Positions 35,827 through 45,255 of a DNA stretch of 64,000 nucleotides are shown one piece after another. The stretch is from Thermomicrobiales bacterium (GTDB lineage: Bacteria > Chloroflexota > Chloroflexia > Thermomicrobiales > UBA6265): contig JAMLHR010000012.1 in NCBI GenBank assembly GCA_023957015.1, forward strand, positions 1 through 64,000, read 5' to 3'. The notes below the pieces were generated by a model, which was not told where the DNA came from, ran no database searches, and worked only from the letters and a program-made list of their open reading frames with translations. The stretch's first letter is position 1. Every line of letters starts with the position of its first letter. The position numbers and the translations under genes are program-made.

Positions 35827-36957
35827 TTACTGGACGCGGAACAGGATTCCCTCGGCGATGGAGCGCATTTGCTGGCGATCCAGCACGTAATACTTGAGAC
35901 CGCGGCGTGGTTCCACCCGCACGATCCCCGCACGCTCCAATTGGGACAGATGCCGCGAGACGGCAGATTGGGCGATACCCAGGCGACCGACGATCTCCTG
36001 CGCGTAGAGCTCACCCGTGCTGAGGAGATCGATGATACGCATGCGATTGCCATCGCTCAGCGCGCGCAGACTCTCCATCAACTCCGTTGTCGGCATCGGC
36101 TGACCGCTGGCGACAAACTCATCGGGCAAGATCTCGCCGTTAACCTGATGCTCGGCATGCTTCAGCTGATTGCCCGTCATGTGCTGGGCAGAGAAGAAGA
36201 TCACCAACTCCGGCGGATAACTGATGTAACTCACGAAATCGCCGAGATGCCCGGATGGGATGAACGTCACACTGCTGGCCATATTCAGGGCGGCGGTCAA
36301 CGTCGCCGGCAGCCGATTCCCGGTGAGCTCGGCAAACGCCATACCGAATCCCTTGCTGGCAGACGAGCGGGCTGCGGTCTCCGCTTCCCGCAGGGTTTCC
36401 TGCCGGCTCTCGTACGCCTCGCGGTAGAACTCGTTCCAGATACCGGAGATCAGGCGAATCGTCCGCTGCTTGAGCAACTCGGGATCGAGCATCATCGCCA
36501 ACACATCGTTCGCATCGGCGGTGGTTAACACCGGTTCGAGATAGCGTCGCCACTCGTTCTCATCATCGCCACTGGGGGCGGCAAGCTCGGTACCGAGATC
36601 GCGATGCGCGCGATCAATCGCCCGAATTGCCAGCGTGCGGAAGTGTTCCGGTGTGAGGCCATCCAGGAAATCCAGCAGGTCCTCGATCGTGGCATTCGCT
36701 CGTTCTTCGCTCAGCGGCTGGAAGGCCATAACCGGCTCTTCCATGTAGTAGAGCAATCGACCCGAGAAGCCGTGGAGGAGATCGAGATCCTCCTGCAGGT
36801 CCCAGGAGAGCGCCCGACGCACACCGATCAGCCATGGATCAAGACCACTACCCGGCACGGCACGATACAGAAGTGACATCATGCTCATCAGATCAAGCGG
36901 CACCGAAAGTGCAGTCCGAACCTGAAGCGCCGGTCGCCCGACTACGAGCTCACCCAT
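35827..36957 (-). CDS. ArsR-type HTH regulator with a large N-terminal domain
   Basis: A 376-residue protein. The winged helix-turn-helix of ArsR type is at the C-terminus (about 292-376): LMESLRALSDGNRMRIIDLLSTGELYAQEIVGRLGIAQSAVSRHLSQLERAGIVRVEPRRGLKYYVL. The 290-residue N-terminal part resembles the DUF5937-style domain often fused to ArsR HTHs and may sense a ligand. The usual ArsR metal cysteines are absent. It may regulate the divergently placed recombinase region, its own gene, or more distant genes; the 218-bp gap to the next gene would hold its promoter. Confidence 0.8.
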   Translation of the reverse strand: MGELVVGRPALQVRTALSVPLDLMSMMSLLYRAVPGSGLDPWLIGVRRALSWDLQEDLDLLHGFSGRLLYYMEEPVMAFQPLSEERANATIEDLLDFLDGLTPEHFRTLAIRAIDRAHRDLGTELAAPSGDDENEWRRYLEPVLTTADANDVLAMMLDPELLKQRTIRLISGIWNEFYREAYESRQETLREAETAARSSASKGFGMAFAELTGNRLPATLTAALNMASSVTFIPSGHLGDFVSYISYPPELVIFFSAQHMTGNQLKHAEHQVNGEILPDEFVASGQPMPTTELMESLRALSDGNRMRIIDLLSTGELYAQEIVGRLGIAQSAVSRHLSQLERAGIVRVEPRRGLKYYVLDRQQMRSIAEGILFRVQ

Positions 36958-37175
36958 TTTCTCAACCTACCCACTCACCGACGGAATTCAGGATGCGTTC
37001 CACAACGACCCGTCAGCAACCCAGTACCAAGCTATCCTATCATGACGATAATAGCATAACCTCCCACATAATCGGGAAATTTGGGCAGGTGTTCCTGTTT
37101 CCAACTCCGAAATCGAAGGATTCCGGTATGCTCAGATCTGATGATTGTGCATTCGTACGCAGTGAGGTCTGAACC

Positions 37176-38108
37176 ATGCACCATCCCAAGACCCAGCAAC
37201 TCCCCCTCTTCGCGGCGGACGCTGCAGCAACGCCACCAGCACCTTCGAACGATCCAGCACCGGTGACCTCAACCACACCTCTTTCGGTGGCGCGCATGTG
37301 GTTCCGAGATCATCTGGAGACCTCCGACCGTCCAGCGAACACGGTGGAAAGCTACACCTATGATCTGGTGGTCCTGGAACACCGCATCACCGACAAACCG
37401 ATCATGCACATCACGGAAACCGATGTCGCCATGTACCTGGCCGAGGCAAGCAGCAAGGTCACCCGGAAACGTCGGCTCACAAGTGCGAAAGCGTTCTTTC
37501 AGTGGCTAACGGATGACCTGAAGGTGCTGAAAGCGAATCCGACCGCCAGCTTCTCGCCGCACCCGTTGGAGCACAGTCTCCCGCAAACCCTGAGTGAACT
37601 CGAGCAGGCGGAGCTCCTCCAGGCGGCATACGCGGATGAACACTGGAGCGCGCCGGCAATTATGCTGATGATGCGGCTTGGACTCGGTCGGACAGAACTG
37701 CTGGCGCTACGACGCACGCATATCGATCGCACTACCGATGAGGGAGCCGAAATCCTCGTGGCCTACGACACACCCGGAAAGCACAACAAGCAGCGCACAT
37801 TGCACGCGGACGCGGAGTTCGCCATTGCCTACGCTACCTATATCGAGGCCAGGAATCCGCAAGACGTGGTCTTCCCGTTCGGACCCCAGGCTGTGAACGG
37901 CATGGTCGAGCGCGTCGCTGAGGCCGCAGGTATTCAGCGCAAGGTCACACCCCAGCTCCTCCGCCACACTGCGGCAGTCACGATGGCGAGGAATGACAAC
38001 GAGGTCAACTCGTTGCTGATGAAGCTTGGACTCGCCAACGACGCCCGCAACCGCGAGACGGTGCGTCTCTATATCGCGGCTGCGGGCGGAGATGATAAGA
38101 GGAACTAG
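37176..38108 (+). CDS. Tyrosine recombinase (phage integrase/XerD fold), divergent catalytic site
   Basis: A 310-residue protein with an N-terminal SAM-like core-binding domain (about 38-118, RPANTVESYTYDLVVLEHRI) and a C-terminal catalytic domain (about 135-300). The catalytic Arg (R172 in GLGRTELLALR), Lys (K202 or K205, GKHNKQRT), Arg (R263 in LLRHTAAV) and nucleophile Tyr (Y299, VRLYIAA) are present. The first conserved His (HxxR) is Gln260, and the usual LGH is LGLANDA. It is not next to att-like repeats or phage genes and its stop overlaps manA by four bases. Altered catalysis or a different role is possible. Confidence 0.8.
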   Translation: MHHPKTQQLPLFAADAAATPPAPSNDPAPVTSTTPLSVARMWFRDHLETSDRPANTVESYTYDLVVLEHRITDKPIMHITETDVAMYLAEASSKVTRKRRLTSAKAFFQWLTDDLKVLKANPTASFSPHPLEHSLPQTLSELEQAELLQAAYADEHWSAPAIMLMMRLGLGRTELLALRRTHIDRTTDEGAEILVAYDTPGKHNKQRTLHADAEFAIAYATYIEARNPQDVVFPFGPQAVNGMVERVAEAAGIQRKVTPQLLRHTAAVTMARNDNEVNSLLMKLGLANDARNRETVRLYIAAAGGDDKRN

Positions 38109-39175
38109 GCTAACAACGCGGCCAAATCGCCGGTCATACCACCCAACGCGGCGATATCACTATCCAGCGCCCCGGCGGTGCGAGCAGGTTCGATGATATC
38201 TGCCACCAGATCAGGCACCCAGGATCGCAAAGCGATCGTCTCGGTAGCAGCGCGACACGCGACTGGTTCCGTTCCCGGCCAGATCACCGCCGATTCTCCC
38301 GGCTTGAGCTGATGCCCATGAACCTCGAGCTGACCGCTGAGGACGGTAACGACGTTCGGTGTCGACTCCTGTCCGATACGCACTGTCGTACCGGCGGGTA
38401 GCGCAAGTCGCTCCAATGCAAAGTAACGACAGGCCGTCAGCAGCATGCGCTGACCGGCAACATCGAGTCGGATGGACGGGATCTCGTTGGGGCGCAGCTC
38501 CGGACGTGTGGCGATCTCCCCCTGCTCCAGATGCATTTCCCGCGGGTTCCCCTCCGCATCCACCCGACCCCAATCATCGAGACGGAAGGTGACATCACTG
38601 GGTTGCTGGATTTCATAGACCATCACACCTGCACCGAGCGCGTGCACCGTTCCGGCCGGAATCATGATCGTCTCACCAGGAATCGCATCCAGCTTGCGCA
38701 GATCGGTGGCGGAGGTGCCATCGAGCAAGTGAGCGTGTGCCATGAAGGTCTCGGCATCCACATCCGGTTTCAGACCAACATAGATACCACCATCGTCCTC
38801 GCGCGCCAGGATGTGCCACGCCTCGGTCTTACCCAATTTGTCTAGCGGCGCGGCAAGTACATCATCTGGATGCACCTGAATCGAGAGATTCTCAGCGGCA
38901 TCGATAAGCTTCACCAGCAGCGGGAAGATCGCCTTGCCGCTGACCGCGGCGATTGCATGGCGGCCAAGCCGCTGATCGGGATTCTCAGTCACGAGATCGC
39001 CCAGCGTGCTTCCTGCTCCCACACCAGCGGTGATGACAGCACCGTCCGCGGTGACCAATGCCTCACCGATCTTCTCGCCCTCGGGCAAGGGAAGATCGAA
39101 CTGCGCCAGTTTGCGCCCACCCCACGGCTTCGCATCCAATCGCGGTGCCACCACCGATACATCGCAGACAGTCAC
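38105..39175 (-). CDS. manA: Mannose-6-phosphate isomerase, class I
   Basis: A 356-residue zinc enzyme that interconverts fructose-6-phosphate and mannose-6-phosphate. The metal ligands are Gln100 and His102 (IQVHPDD), Glu118 (KTEAWH) and His178 (IPAGTVHAL). VYEIQQPSDVTFRLDDWGR is the family signature near residue 187. It is read divergently from manC, 86 bp away, so a shared regulatory region is likely, and the two enzymes supply GDP-mannose. All motifs are normal. Confidence 0.94.
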   Translation of the reverse strand: MTVCDVSVVAPRLDAKPWGGRKLAQFDLPLPEGEKIGEALVTADGAVITAGVGAGSTLGDLVTENPDQRLGRHAIAAVSGKAIFPLLVKLIDAAENLSIQVHPDDVLAAPLDKLGKTEAWHILAREDDGGIYVGLKPDVDAETFMAHAHLLDGTSATDLRKLDAIPGETIMIPAGTVHALGAGVMVYEIQQPSDVTFRLDDWGRVDAEGNPREMHLEQGEIATRPELRPNEIPSIRLDVAGQRMLLTACRYFALERLALPAGTTVRIGQESTPNVVTVLSGQLEVHGHQLKPGESAVIWPGTEPVACRAATETIALRSWVPDLVADIIEPARTAGALDSDIAALGGMTGDLAALLA

Positions 39176-39261
39176 TCGTCACTCCTTGCACATCCACCCA
39201 ACTCCACCTACACCCTATAATGACCGTCATACATGGGGTTCGCAATGTGGAGCAACGAGAG

Positions 39262-40365
39262 ATGAGCGAAAGGTCGACATACATCGATCACCTGTGGGCG
39301 GTGATCCCGGCCGGTGGATCAGGCACCCGTCTTTGGCCGCTGAGCCGCGCCGCACGCCCGAAGTTCCTCCTGCCGCTACTCGGCGAGCGCTCCCTGATCC
39401 AACAGACATTCGATCGCGTCGCCAGATTGACGCCACCAGATCAGATTCTGATCGTCTGCGGTCCGGCTCACGCAGCCGCAATCGCGCGTCAGTTGCCGGA
39501 ACTCCCAGACGACAACATCATCATCGAACCAACTCCGAACGGCACCGCACCCGCATTGGCGCTTGCTAATGCGCTTATCCAACAAGCCGATCCGCGAGCA
39601 ATTCTGGCCAGCTTCGCGTCTGACCACGACATCAGCGACATCGACGCCTTCAAGTCATCGGTTCGCACCGCCGTGGCAGCAGCGCAGCTCGGCGATCTGG
39701 TCACCATCGGACTCTCACCCACCCGCCCCGAGACGGGATACGGCTATATCGAGCGCTCGGACGATATTCGGGTTCAGGTCCCGTCGGGCACTGCCTATCG
39801 GGCAACCCGCTTCGTGGAGAAGCCGAACGCCGAAACAGCGGAACGCTACATCGAGACCGGTCGATTCCTCTGGAACGCATCCATGTTCATCTGGCGGGTG
39901 GATTCGTTCGCGACAGAGCTACGACGTCTGCAACCGATGATCCTGGCTGGCACCACGGACATCGCCGAATCGTGGAATACGCGGGAGCGAGAGCGCGTGT
40001 TGGCTCAGGTTTGGAGCACATTACCAAATGTCACTATCGATACCGCCGTCATGGAGCAGGCGGAACGCGTAGCCGTGGTGCCATCGCAGATGGGCTGGAG
40101 CGATGTCGGAGACTGGCATGGTCTCGGCGAGCTTCTGGAGAAGGACGATCAGGGCAACGCTATCCATGGCGATCTGGTGCAAATCGATACGACGAACAGC
40201 GTTGTCTGGTCCAGCGGCCATCGAAAAATCGCGACCATCGGGGTGAGCAATGTCGTGATCGTGGATACACCGGATGCGCTGTTGGTGGTGGACAGGACCC
40301 GCGGTCAGGACGTGCGCATGGTTGTTGACACCCTCAAGGGTGAACCCAATCCTCGCCTCGTCTAG
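39262..40365 (+). CDS. manC: Mannose-1-phosphate guanylyltransferase
   Basis: I take the ATG at 39262 (MSERSTYIDHLWAVIPAG), giving 367 residues; the longer frame upstream is weak. The nucleotidyltransferase loop is AGGSGTRLWPLSR (17-29), with the catalytic Lys in RPKFLLPLLG. FVEKPNAETAERYIETGRFLWNASMFIW, SQMGWSDVGDWHGL and VVDTPDALLVVDR are further GMP-family motifs. It makes GDP-mannose from mannose-1-phosphate and GTP; no isomerase domain is fused. It converges on the M28 gene three bases away. Confidence 0.92.
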   Translation: MSERSTYIDHLWAVIPAGGSGTRLWPLSRAARPKFLLPLLGERSLIQQTFDRVARLTPPDQILIVCGPAHAAAIARQLPELPDDNIIIEPTPNGTAPALALANALIQQADPRAILASFASDHDISDIDAFKSSVRTAVAAAQLGDLVTIGLSPTRPETGYGYIERSDDIRVQVPSGTAYRATRFVEKPNAETAERYIETGRFLWNASMFIWRVDSFATELRRLQPMILAGTTDIAESWNTRERERVLAQVWSTLPNVTIDTAVMEQAERVAVVPSQMGWSDVGDWHGLGELLEKDDQGNAIHGDLVQIDTTNSVVWSSGHRKIATIGVSNVVIVDTPDALLVVDRTRGQDVRMVVDTLKGEPNPRLV

Positions 40366-40368
40366 CGG

Positions 40369-42297
40369 TTACTTCACTAACTCCCATACCGATAGCATCA
40401 CAATATGGGTGGTATCGACAATCGCACCGATACTGAAGTTCGCAGGGATATCATTCGCCGTGTGGTGGAATTCGCTCTTCCCGTAGAGCTCTCTGGCGAT
40501 CATAATCGCGGGGATTCCTTCGGCGCGAACCATATTGTCGTCGGCCACAATCGCTTCCGACTGGCGGTTCATCATATCCTCATGCAGTTCGTAGTTCGCG
40601 TTAACGCGGTTCATGTGATCCTGCATCCACTGCGAACCAGCATCGACATTCGTGATCAGAGTCGGTCGATTTCTGACCGATGCCACGGAGTCGACATTGA
40701 AGACTCCCGCGATCGGTGCACCGTCGTGATTTGCCTGACGTGCCCAGGCGGCTGATCCGAGGATACCCACCTCTTCGGCATTGACAAAGGAAACCCTTAC
40801 CGGGTGGTTCAACTCGTAGCCCGAGAGGATGCGAACTGTCTCGAGCGTAACGGCGATGCCGGACGCGTTGTCATCGGCACCAGGTGCGATCCGTGGGTTC
40901 TCCAGGTTAATTGTGTCGAAGTGGGCCATGATGGCATAGATCTCACTGGAATCCGTACCGGGGATCTCCGCCACCACATTCACCAACAGATAGCCATCCC
41001 AGGTGATGAAATCCTCATACCAGACCGTCATCCCGTAGGATTCCAGTTCCTGATAGAGGTAATCCGCCGCGATTTGGTTGCCAGCGAACTCGTAATAGCG
41101 CGTTCCCCAGCCACTGTTATCCAACTCACCGATATGGACCAGATCATCCGTGATCCGTTCGATGTTGCCGGTATCCACCTGCTCCATCAGTTCCCATCCG
41201 GAGGTATTGCGAGCGGGACCGTTGACACCGATCTCGGCGATAAACTCAGGTGGTGCCGGGGCGATTTTGTAGACGGCGTAACCCCAATCCGTCACGGGCT
41301 TGACCACGGCAGGAACCCATCCCCACCGGACAAGGTAGACACCCTCGCCCTCATCGACGATCTCGCCGTGGGGAGTGATATCACTTGCCTGATTGCGATC
41401 ATCTGGAGCCACAACCACGTAGAGGTTATAGGTGCGAGGATCGTTCTCGACCAGCGAGAGGGTCAACGACTCGCTCAACATCTGCGCCTGCGTCGGATTC
41501 ACCACCACCCAGCTCACGGCACCATTCGTCCACGAGGCACGGGCACCGGCCTCGGCGAAGGCCTCCTCCTGATTGTTCCCCTCGACCCGGATAAGACAAA
41601 GCCCGGTGCAAGTCCGGGCGATATCATCGGTTATGTCAATCTGGGCGACCTCCGTCTCCGAAGGTCCAGGCGAACTGCCACGCTGGTTATCGCCTCCTCG
41701 CTTGATCTCCGGCTCCTCGGTCGCCGGTAGGGTTGCTGGTGGTGTTTCCTCCTGTCCCGATCCCGGAGTAGATGTGGGAGGTATCGATACAACCTCGGTC
41801 GGTGTCGGCGTAGGTCCACCATCACCGCCATCGCCACCGGAGAAGAGACGAAGCAATCCCCAGATGATCGCCAGTACCAGGAGAACGAGGAGAATCGCGG
41901 CAATGATGCGATTACGATTTCCATCATCACCATTGAAATAGTGATTCACGGTTTCGCCGAAGCCATCACCGTTGTCGTCGAACTCATGCTCGTCATGGAA
42001 TTCGTCGTACTCTTCTTCCGGCGGAGCCAGATAGCGATTCCGACGCGGTGGCGGTGGCGGAGCATCATCTTCAATATCGGTGGGGATACCGGCGTCCGCG
42101 GCTTTCTTTCGCCAGTAACTCTGGTCACGGGCACGATCAACCTTGCGCTCGCCACCGGGTCGCGATGGTGGTGCAGTTGATGGAGTCTCACCCTTGAGGG
42201 CATCGGATGTGCGCTGAACATTCTGCTCCACGAAAGCACCGAAATCGATGCTCTCATCGCGGCGGGGGTCATTCGGTTTGTCGTTTCTGGATGGCAT
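40369..42297 (-). CDS. Membrane-anchored M28-family zinc peptidase
   Basis: A 642-residue protein. Residues 1-130 are cytoplasmic, charged and Pro/Asp/Glu rich. One transmembrane helix is at about 131-152, followed by a Gly/Pro/Thr linker (about 155-200), so the rest is outside. The C-terminal M28 domain has MAHFDTI, APGADDNASGIAV (first metal Asp), VNAEEVGILGS (catalytic Glu) and FHHTANDIPANFS (metal His). A two-cysteine region precedes it (RTCTGLCLIRVEG). It probably trims peptides or amino sugars outside the cell. The unusual acidic cytoplasmic head may recruit partners. Confidence 0.85.
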   Translation of the reverse strand: MPSRNDKPNDPRRDESIDFGAFVEQNVQRTSDALKGETPSTAPPSRPGGERKVDRARDQSYWRKKAADAGIPTDIEDDAPPPPPRRNRYLAPPEEEYDEFHDEHEFDDNGDGFGETVNHYFNGDDGNRNRIIAAILLVLLVLAIIWGLLRLFSGGDGGDGGPTPTPTEVVSIPPTSTPGSGQEETPPATLPATEEPEIKRGGDNQRGSSPGPSETEVAQIDITDDIARTCTGLCLIRVEGNNQEEAFAEAGARASWTNGAVSWVVVNPTQAQMLSESLTLSLVENDPRTYNLYVVVAPDDRNQASDITPHGEIVDEGEGVYLVRWGWVPAVVKPVTDWGYAVYKIAPAPPEFIAEIGVNGPARNTSGWELMEQVDTGNIERITDDLVHIGELDNSGWGTRYYEFAGNQIAADYLYQELESYGMTVWYEDFITWDGYLLVNVVAEIPGTDSSEIYAIMAHFDTINLENPRIAPGADDNASGIAVTLETVRILSGYELNHPVRVSFVNAEEVGILGSAAWARQANHDGAPIAGVFNVDSVASVRNRPTLITNVDAGSQWMQDHMNRVNANYELHEDMMNRQSEAIVADDNMVRAEGIPAIMIARELYGKSEFHHTANDIPANFSIGAIVDTTHIVMLSVWELVK

Positions 42298-42420
42298 GAA
42301 CGCCCGATCTCGTTAGGCACACAATATGCCCGACCGCCCGATAGAGTTGCACTGAGACTACCAAATCTCCGTAGACTCCGGCCAGATGTACGTACGTTTG
42401 TTCGTTCACCCTATACAAAT

Positions 42421-43224
42421 CTAGAGGATAGCAAGGTCCAGTTCCAAAAGCTCCTCACAGATCGCCCGGATCTGACCAACCGCCTGGCCAAGTATCTCGG
42501 TACCAGACTGGGCGTTGGCTCCGCTGGCATCGCCAGTGGCCCCGGAGGTACTCACTTTATGCATCATCACGGGCAGAACACCACCTGCTGCCTGAACGAT
42601 CATTTTGGCGCGAGAGAGCTCCGGGTTCAGATGTGCCGCTGAGAGCGCCGCTGTTGTCACCAGATCGGATCGCACCGCCAATATGACCGATGCCTCATCG
42701 CCACCGGCGTGACCGATAGAGTCCGCACCTAACACCTCGCGCGCGGCATTGGCGATCAGCGAGTAGGCATAGATCGAAGCGACCAAGGGCACACCCAAAT
42801 CCCGCTTTGCCCTCTCGGCGGCCGTCGCCAGGGCGGAGTTATTGCCACCATGCATGTTCATGATCACGAATCGCTTCACTCCCTGGCGATAGAGCGAATC
42901 GATCTGATCCATCACCACCGCGATCAGTGTGTCGTCCTTCAGGGAGATCGTGCCTGGTCGACCAAAGTGATGCCAGCTGACACCCCAGGGAATGGTGGGA
43001 GCGATGGCGACCCGAGGCGTAAGCAATGCACCCGCCATTTGCGCCAGCACCGTGGCCGTCAAGGTGTCCGTGCTGACGGGCAAGGCAGGACCGTGCTGCT
43101 CATGAGCACCAACCGGAATGATGACCATCTCGATCTGCGACAGGGCGTCTCCTGTCTGCGGCGAGGTCAAATTCGCGAGGAGCAATGGTTGTGGGGCGTG
43201 CTCCTGATCCGGGTTGGTCGTCAT
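42421..43224 (-). CDS. Creatininase-family amidohydrolase
   Basis: The ATG at 43224 follows AAGGAGAATT and gives 267 residues; the open frame extends to 43308 without a ribosome site. The family motif VIIPVGAHEQHGPALPVSTDT carries the metal ligands Glu and His, with a further Asp in STD. FVIMNMHGGNN and GHAGGDEASVILA complete the active site. Members hydrolyse creatinine or formamidopyrimidine-type ring amides, and MftE and FAPy deformylase belong here; the substrate cannot be told. The DNA to the universal stress gene on the other side is 104 bp. Confidence 0.88.
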   Translation of the reverse strand: MTTNPDQEHAPQPLLLANLTSPQTGDALSQIEMVIIPVGAHEQHGPALPVSTDTLTATVLAQMAGALLTPRVAIAPTIPWGVSWHHFGRPGTISLKDDTLIAVVMDQIDSLYRQGVKRFVIMNMHGGNNSALATAAERAKRDLGVPLVASIYAYSLIANAAREVLGADSIGHAGGDEASVILAVRSDLVTTAALSAAHLNPELSRAKMIVQAAGGVLPVMMHKVSTSGATGDASGANAQSGTEILGQAVGQIRAICEELLELDLAIL

Positions 43225-43328
43225 GGGAATTCTCCTTTCACAGAGTCTATTGCATACAAAACGGGAGTATACTTGGGGTATGAGATCAGGAAGGCAATCC
43301 GCCTTCACCCAAGCGATAGGAGGTCACG

Positions 43329-43787
43329 ATGTACAAGCAGATTGTAGTTCCTCTGGATGGTAGCGAACTGGCAGAAGAGGCACTGGAGGAGGCGAAATCG
43401 CTCTCCAAGGCGATCGGCTCTCCGCTCAAGTTGCTGCGAGTTGTGGACACTTACCGAACCCAGACACTCCCCGCAACGGGTATGGCTCTCGATTACTCGA
43501 TGCTGAGTGAGCTCGCGGAGGAGGAGATCGAGGACGCCAAGACCTACCTGACGGCGATGGTCGACAAGATTCGAGGCGAGGGATTCACCGTTAGTGGCGA
43601 CGTGTTGCATGGTCCCATCGCTCGCCAGATCTGCTCCGCTGCCAAGCCTGAGGATGTGATCGTCATGTCCTCGCATGGTCGCACGGGCATCAAGCGATGG
43701 TTCCTGGGCTCAGTTGCTGAAGAGGTGATGCGCAATGCGGATTGCCCGGTGTTGCTGCATAAATCGAAGAACCTGAATGACGCGTAG
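43329..43787 (+). CDS. Universal stress protein (UspA family)
   Basis: A 152-residue single USP domain. It has the N-terminal IVVPLDGSELAEEAL and the ATP-binding signature VMSSHGRTGIKRWFLGSVAEEVMRNADCPVLL (the Gly-x2-Gly-x9-Gly-Ser pattern), so it is predicted to bind ATP. Such proteins are induced in starvation or stress and modulate survival. AGGAGG lies seven bases before the ATG. A good terminator follows at 43815. Confidence 0.93.
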   Translation: MYKQIVVPLDGSELAEEALEEAKSLSKAIGSPLKLLRVVDTYRTQTLPATGMALDYSMLSELAEEEIEDAKTYLTAMVDKIRGEGFTVSGDVLHGPIARQICSAAKPEDVIVMSSHGRTGIKRWFLGSVAEEVMRNADCPVLLHKSKNLNDA

Positions 43788-43814
43788 TCCTTCCTTTCCT
43801 ACGTTCATTGCCTC

Positions 43815-43846
43815 AAACCGTCGGGTGTATTGACACCCGACGGTTT
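43815..43846 (+). terminator. Intrinsic terminator after uspA
   Basis: AAACCGTCGGGTGT pairs perfectly with ACACCCGACGGTTT around an ATTG loop, followed by TTCATTC. It is a textbook terminator 28 bp after the stop. Confidence 0.9.
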
Positions 43847-43918
43847 TCATTCTAAGAAGTATGAACGACCAACCGCGACCGCGATTCCGAGGCACCGTCC
43901 TTCGGTATATGGAGACTC

Positions 43919-45232
43919 ATGTCAGTTACGGACCCCTCTACCATCCATGACAATGCATCTCCGGAAGAGATGGAGGAGTTGGAAAAGCGGGCACGTGGCT
44001 TTGGGGTGCTGCGTTTCCGCAACTATCGTCTGTTCTTCACCGGTCAGTTCATCTCCACCACCGGTATGTGGATGCAATCGTTGGCACAGAGCTGGTTGGT
44101 TGTGGAGACCCTCAACGCCTCCGCATTCCAACTCGGACTCGTCCCCCTCTTCCAGTTTGGGCCATCGCTCATCTTCGGTATTCCAGCCGGCACCCTGATC
44201 GACCGGTTCCCCCGACGGTATATTCTGGCAGCGACACAGACCCTGTATATGTCCCTCGCCATTTTGCTGGCAATGCTGACCTGGACGGGAGCGATCCAGC
44301 TTTGGCATGTCTACGCCACCGGTTTTGTCTTCGGCATCACCGGCGCCATCGATATGCCAGCCCGTCACGCGTTCGTCTCTGAACTCGTACCCAAATATGC
44401 GCTAAAAAACGCCATCGCCATCAATGCCGCCACATTCAACATGGGGCGTATTTTGGGTCCGGCAATTGCGGGAGTCGTGTTGGCCTGGGTTGGTCCGGCA
44501 TGGTGCTTCTTCCTGAATGGCATCAGTTACATTGGTCCGATTTGTGCCATGTTCATGATGAACCTTCTCCCGTTCGTGAAGTCAACCGCCGGTTCCGGTT
44601 GGGAGCAGATGAAGGAGGGTATCTCCTACGTCCGCCGTACCAGCGCCATCCGGCAGCCGATGCTCCTGGTGCTCATCGTCGGCAGCTTCGGGATGGTCTA
44701 TACCGTCTGGATTCCGCTAATTGCCACGCAAAGCTTCAACACCAGCGAGGGTATGTTTGGCGTCATGTTCAGTTCGATGGGGTTGGGTTCGCTCCTTGGA
44801 GCGCTGTCAGTTGCCTACATGCGCTCGGGCAGGGGTCGCACGCGGATGATCATCACCGGCGTCCTCCAGGGGTCGGCTACACTTTCTATCGGGCTGATCG
44901 CTGCCGTGCCGCTGAATGCCTGGATAGCCACCGCCGCGATCACATTTAGCGGTATCTGCGCCGCCAATACCATGTCGCTGGCAAACACCCTCGTGCAGAC
45001 AACCGCACCAGACGAGTTGCGGGGTCGGGTCATGGCGGTCTACAGCACGGTATTTACGGGAACGCTCCCATTCGGAGGCCTTCTGGCCGGAACGATCTCC
45101 AATCGATGGGGAGTGGAGGCATCGATGATCTTCGGAGGTAGCGTGGTAGTCATCGCAGCCACGACAATGTTGGTGCGACACATCATGTCGCCCGAAGAAG
45201 CATCCGATACCGCACCGATCCCGGTCGGTTAG
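43919..45232 (+). CDS. MFS transporter, MFS_3 (EntS-like) type
   Basis: A 437-residue protein with a long charged N-terminus and 12 predicted helices. NYRLFFTGQFISTTGMWMQSLAQSWLVVETLNASAFQLGL and IPAGTLIDRFPRR are typical of the MFS_3 group (DUF894 or enterobactin-exporter-like), whose members export drugs, siderophores or small metabolites by proton antiport. The start is the ATG at 43919 with GGAG upstream. A second gene follows 23 bp later. The substrate is unknown. Confidence 0.88.
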   Translation: MSVTDPSTIHDNASPEEMEELEKRARGFGVLRFRNYRLFFTGQFISTTGMWMQSLAQSWLVVETLNASAFQLGLVPLFQFGPSLIFGIPAGTLIDRFPRRYILAATQTLYMSLAILLAMLTWTGAIQLWHVYATGFVFGITGAIDMPARHAFVSELVPKYALKNAIAINAATFNMGRILGPAIAGVVLAWVGPAWCFFLNGISYIGPICAMFMMNLLPFVKSTAGSGWEQMKEGISYVRRTSAIRQPMLLVLIVGSFGMVYTVWIPLIATQSFNTSEGMFGVMFSSMGLGSLLGALSVAYMRSGRGRTRMIITGVLQGSATLSIGLIAAVPLNAWIATAAITFSGICAANTMSLANTLVQTTAPDELRGRVMAVYSTVFTGTLPFGGLLAGTISNRWGVEASMIFGGSVVVIAATTMLVRHIMSPEEASDTAPIPVG

Positions 45233-45255
45233 CAACCGAAACGGACAACATACTT

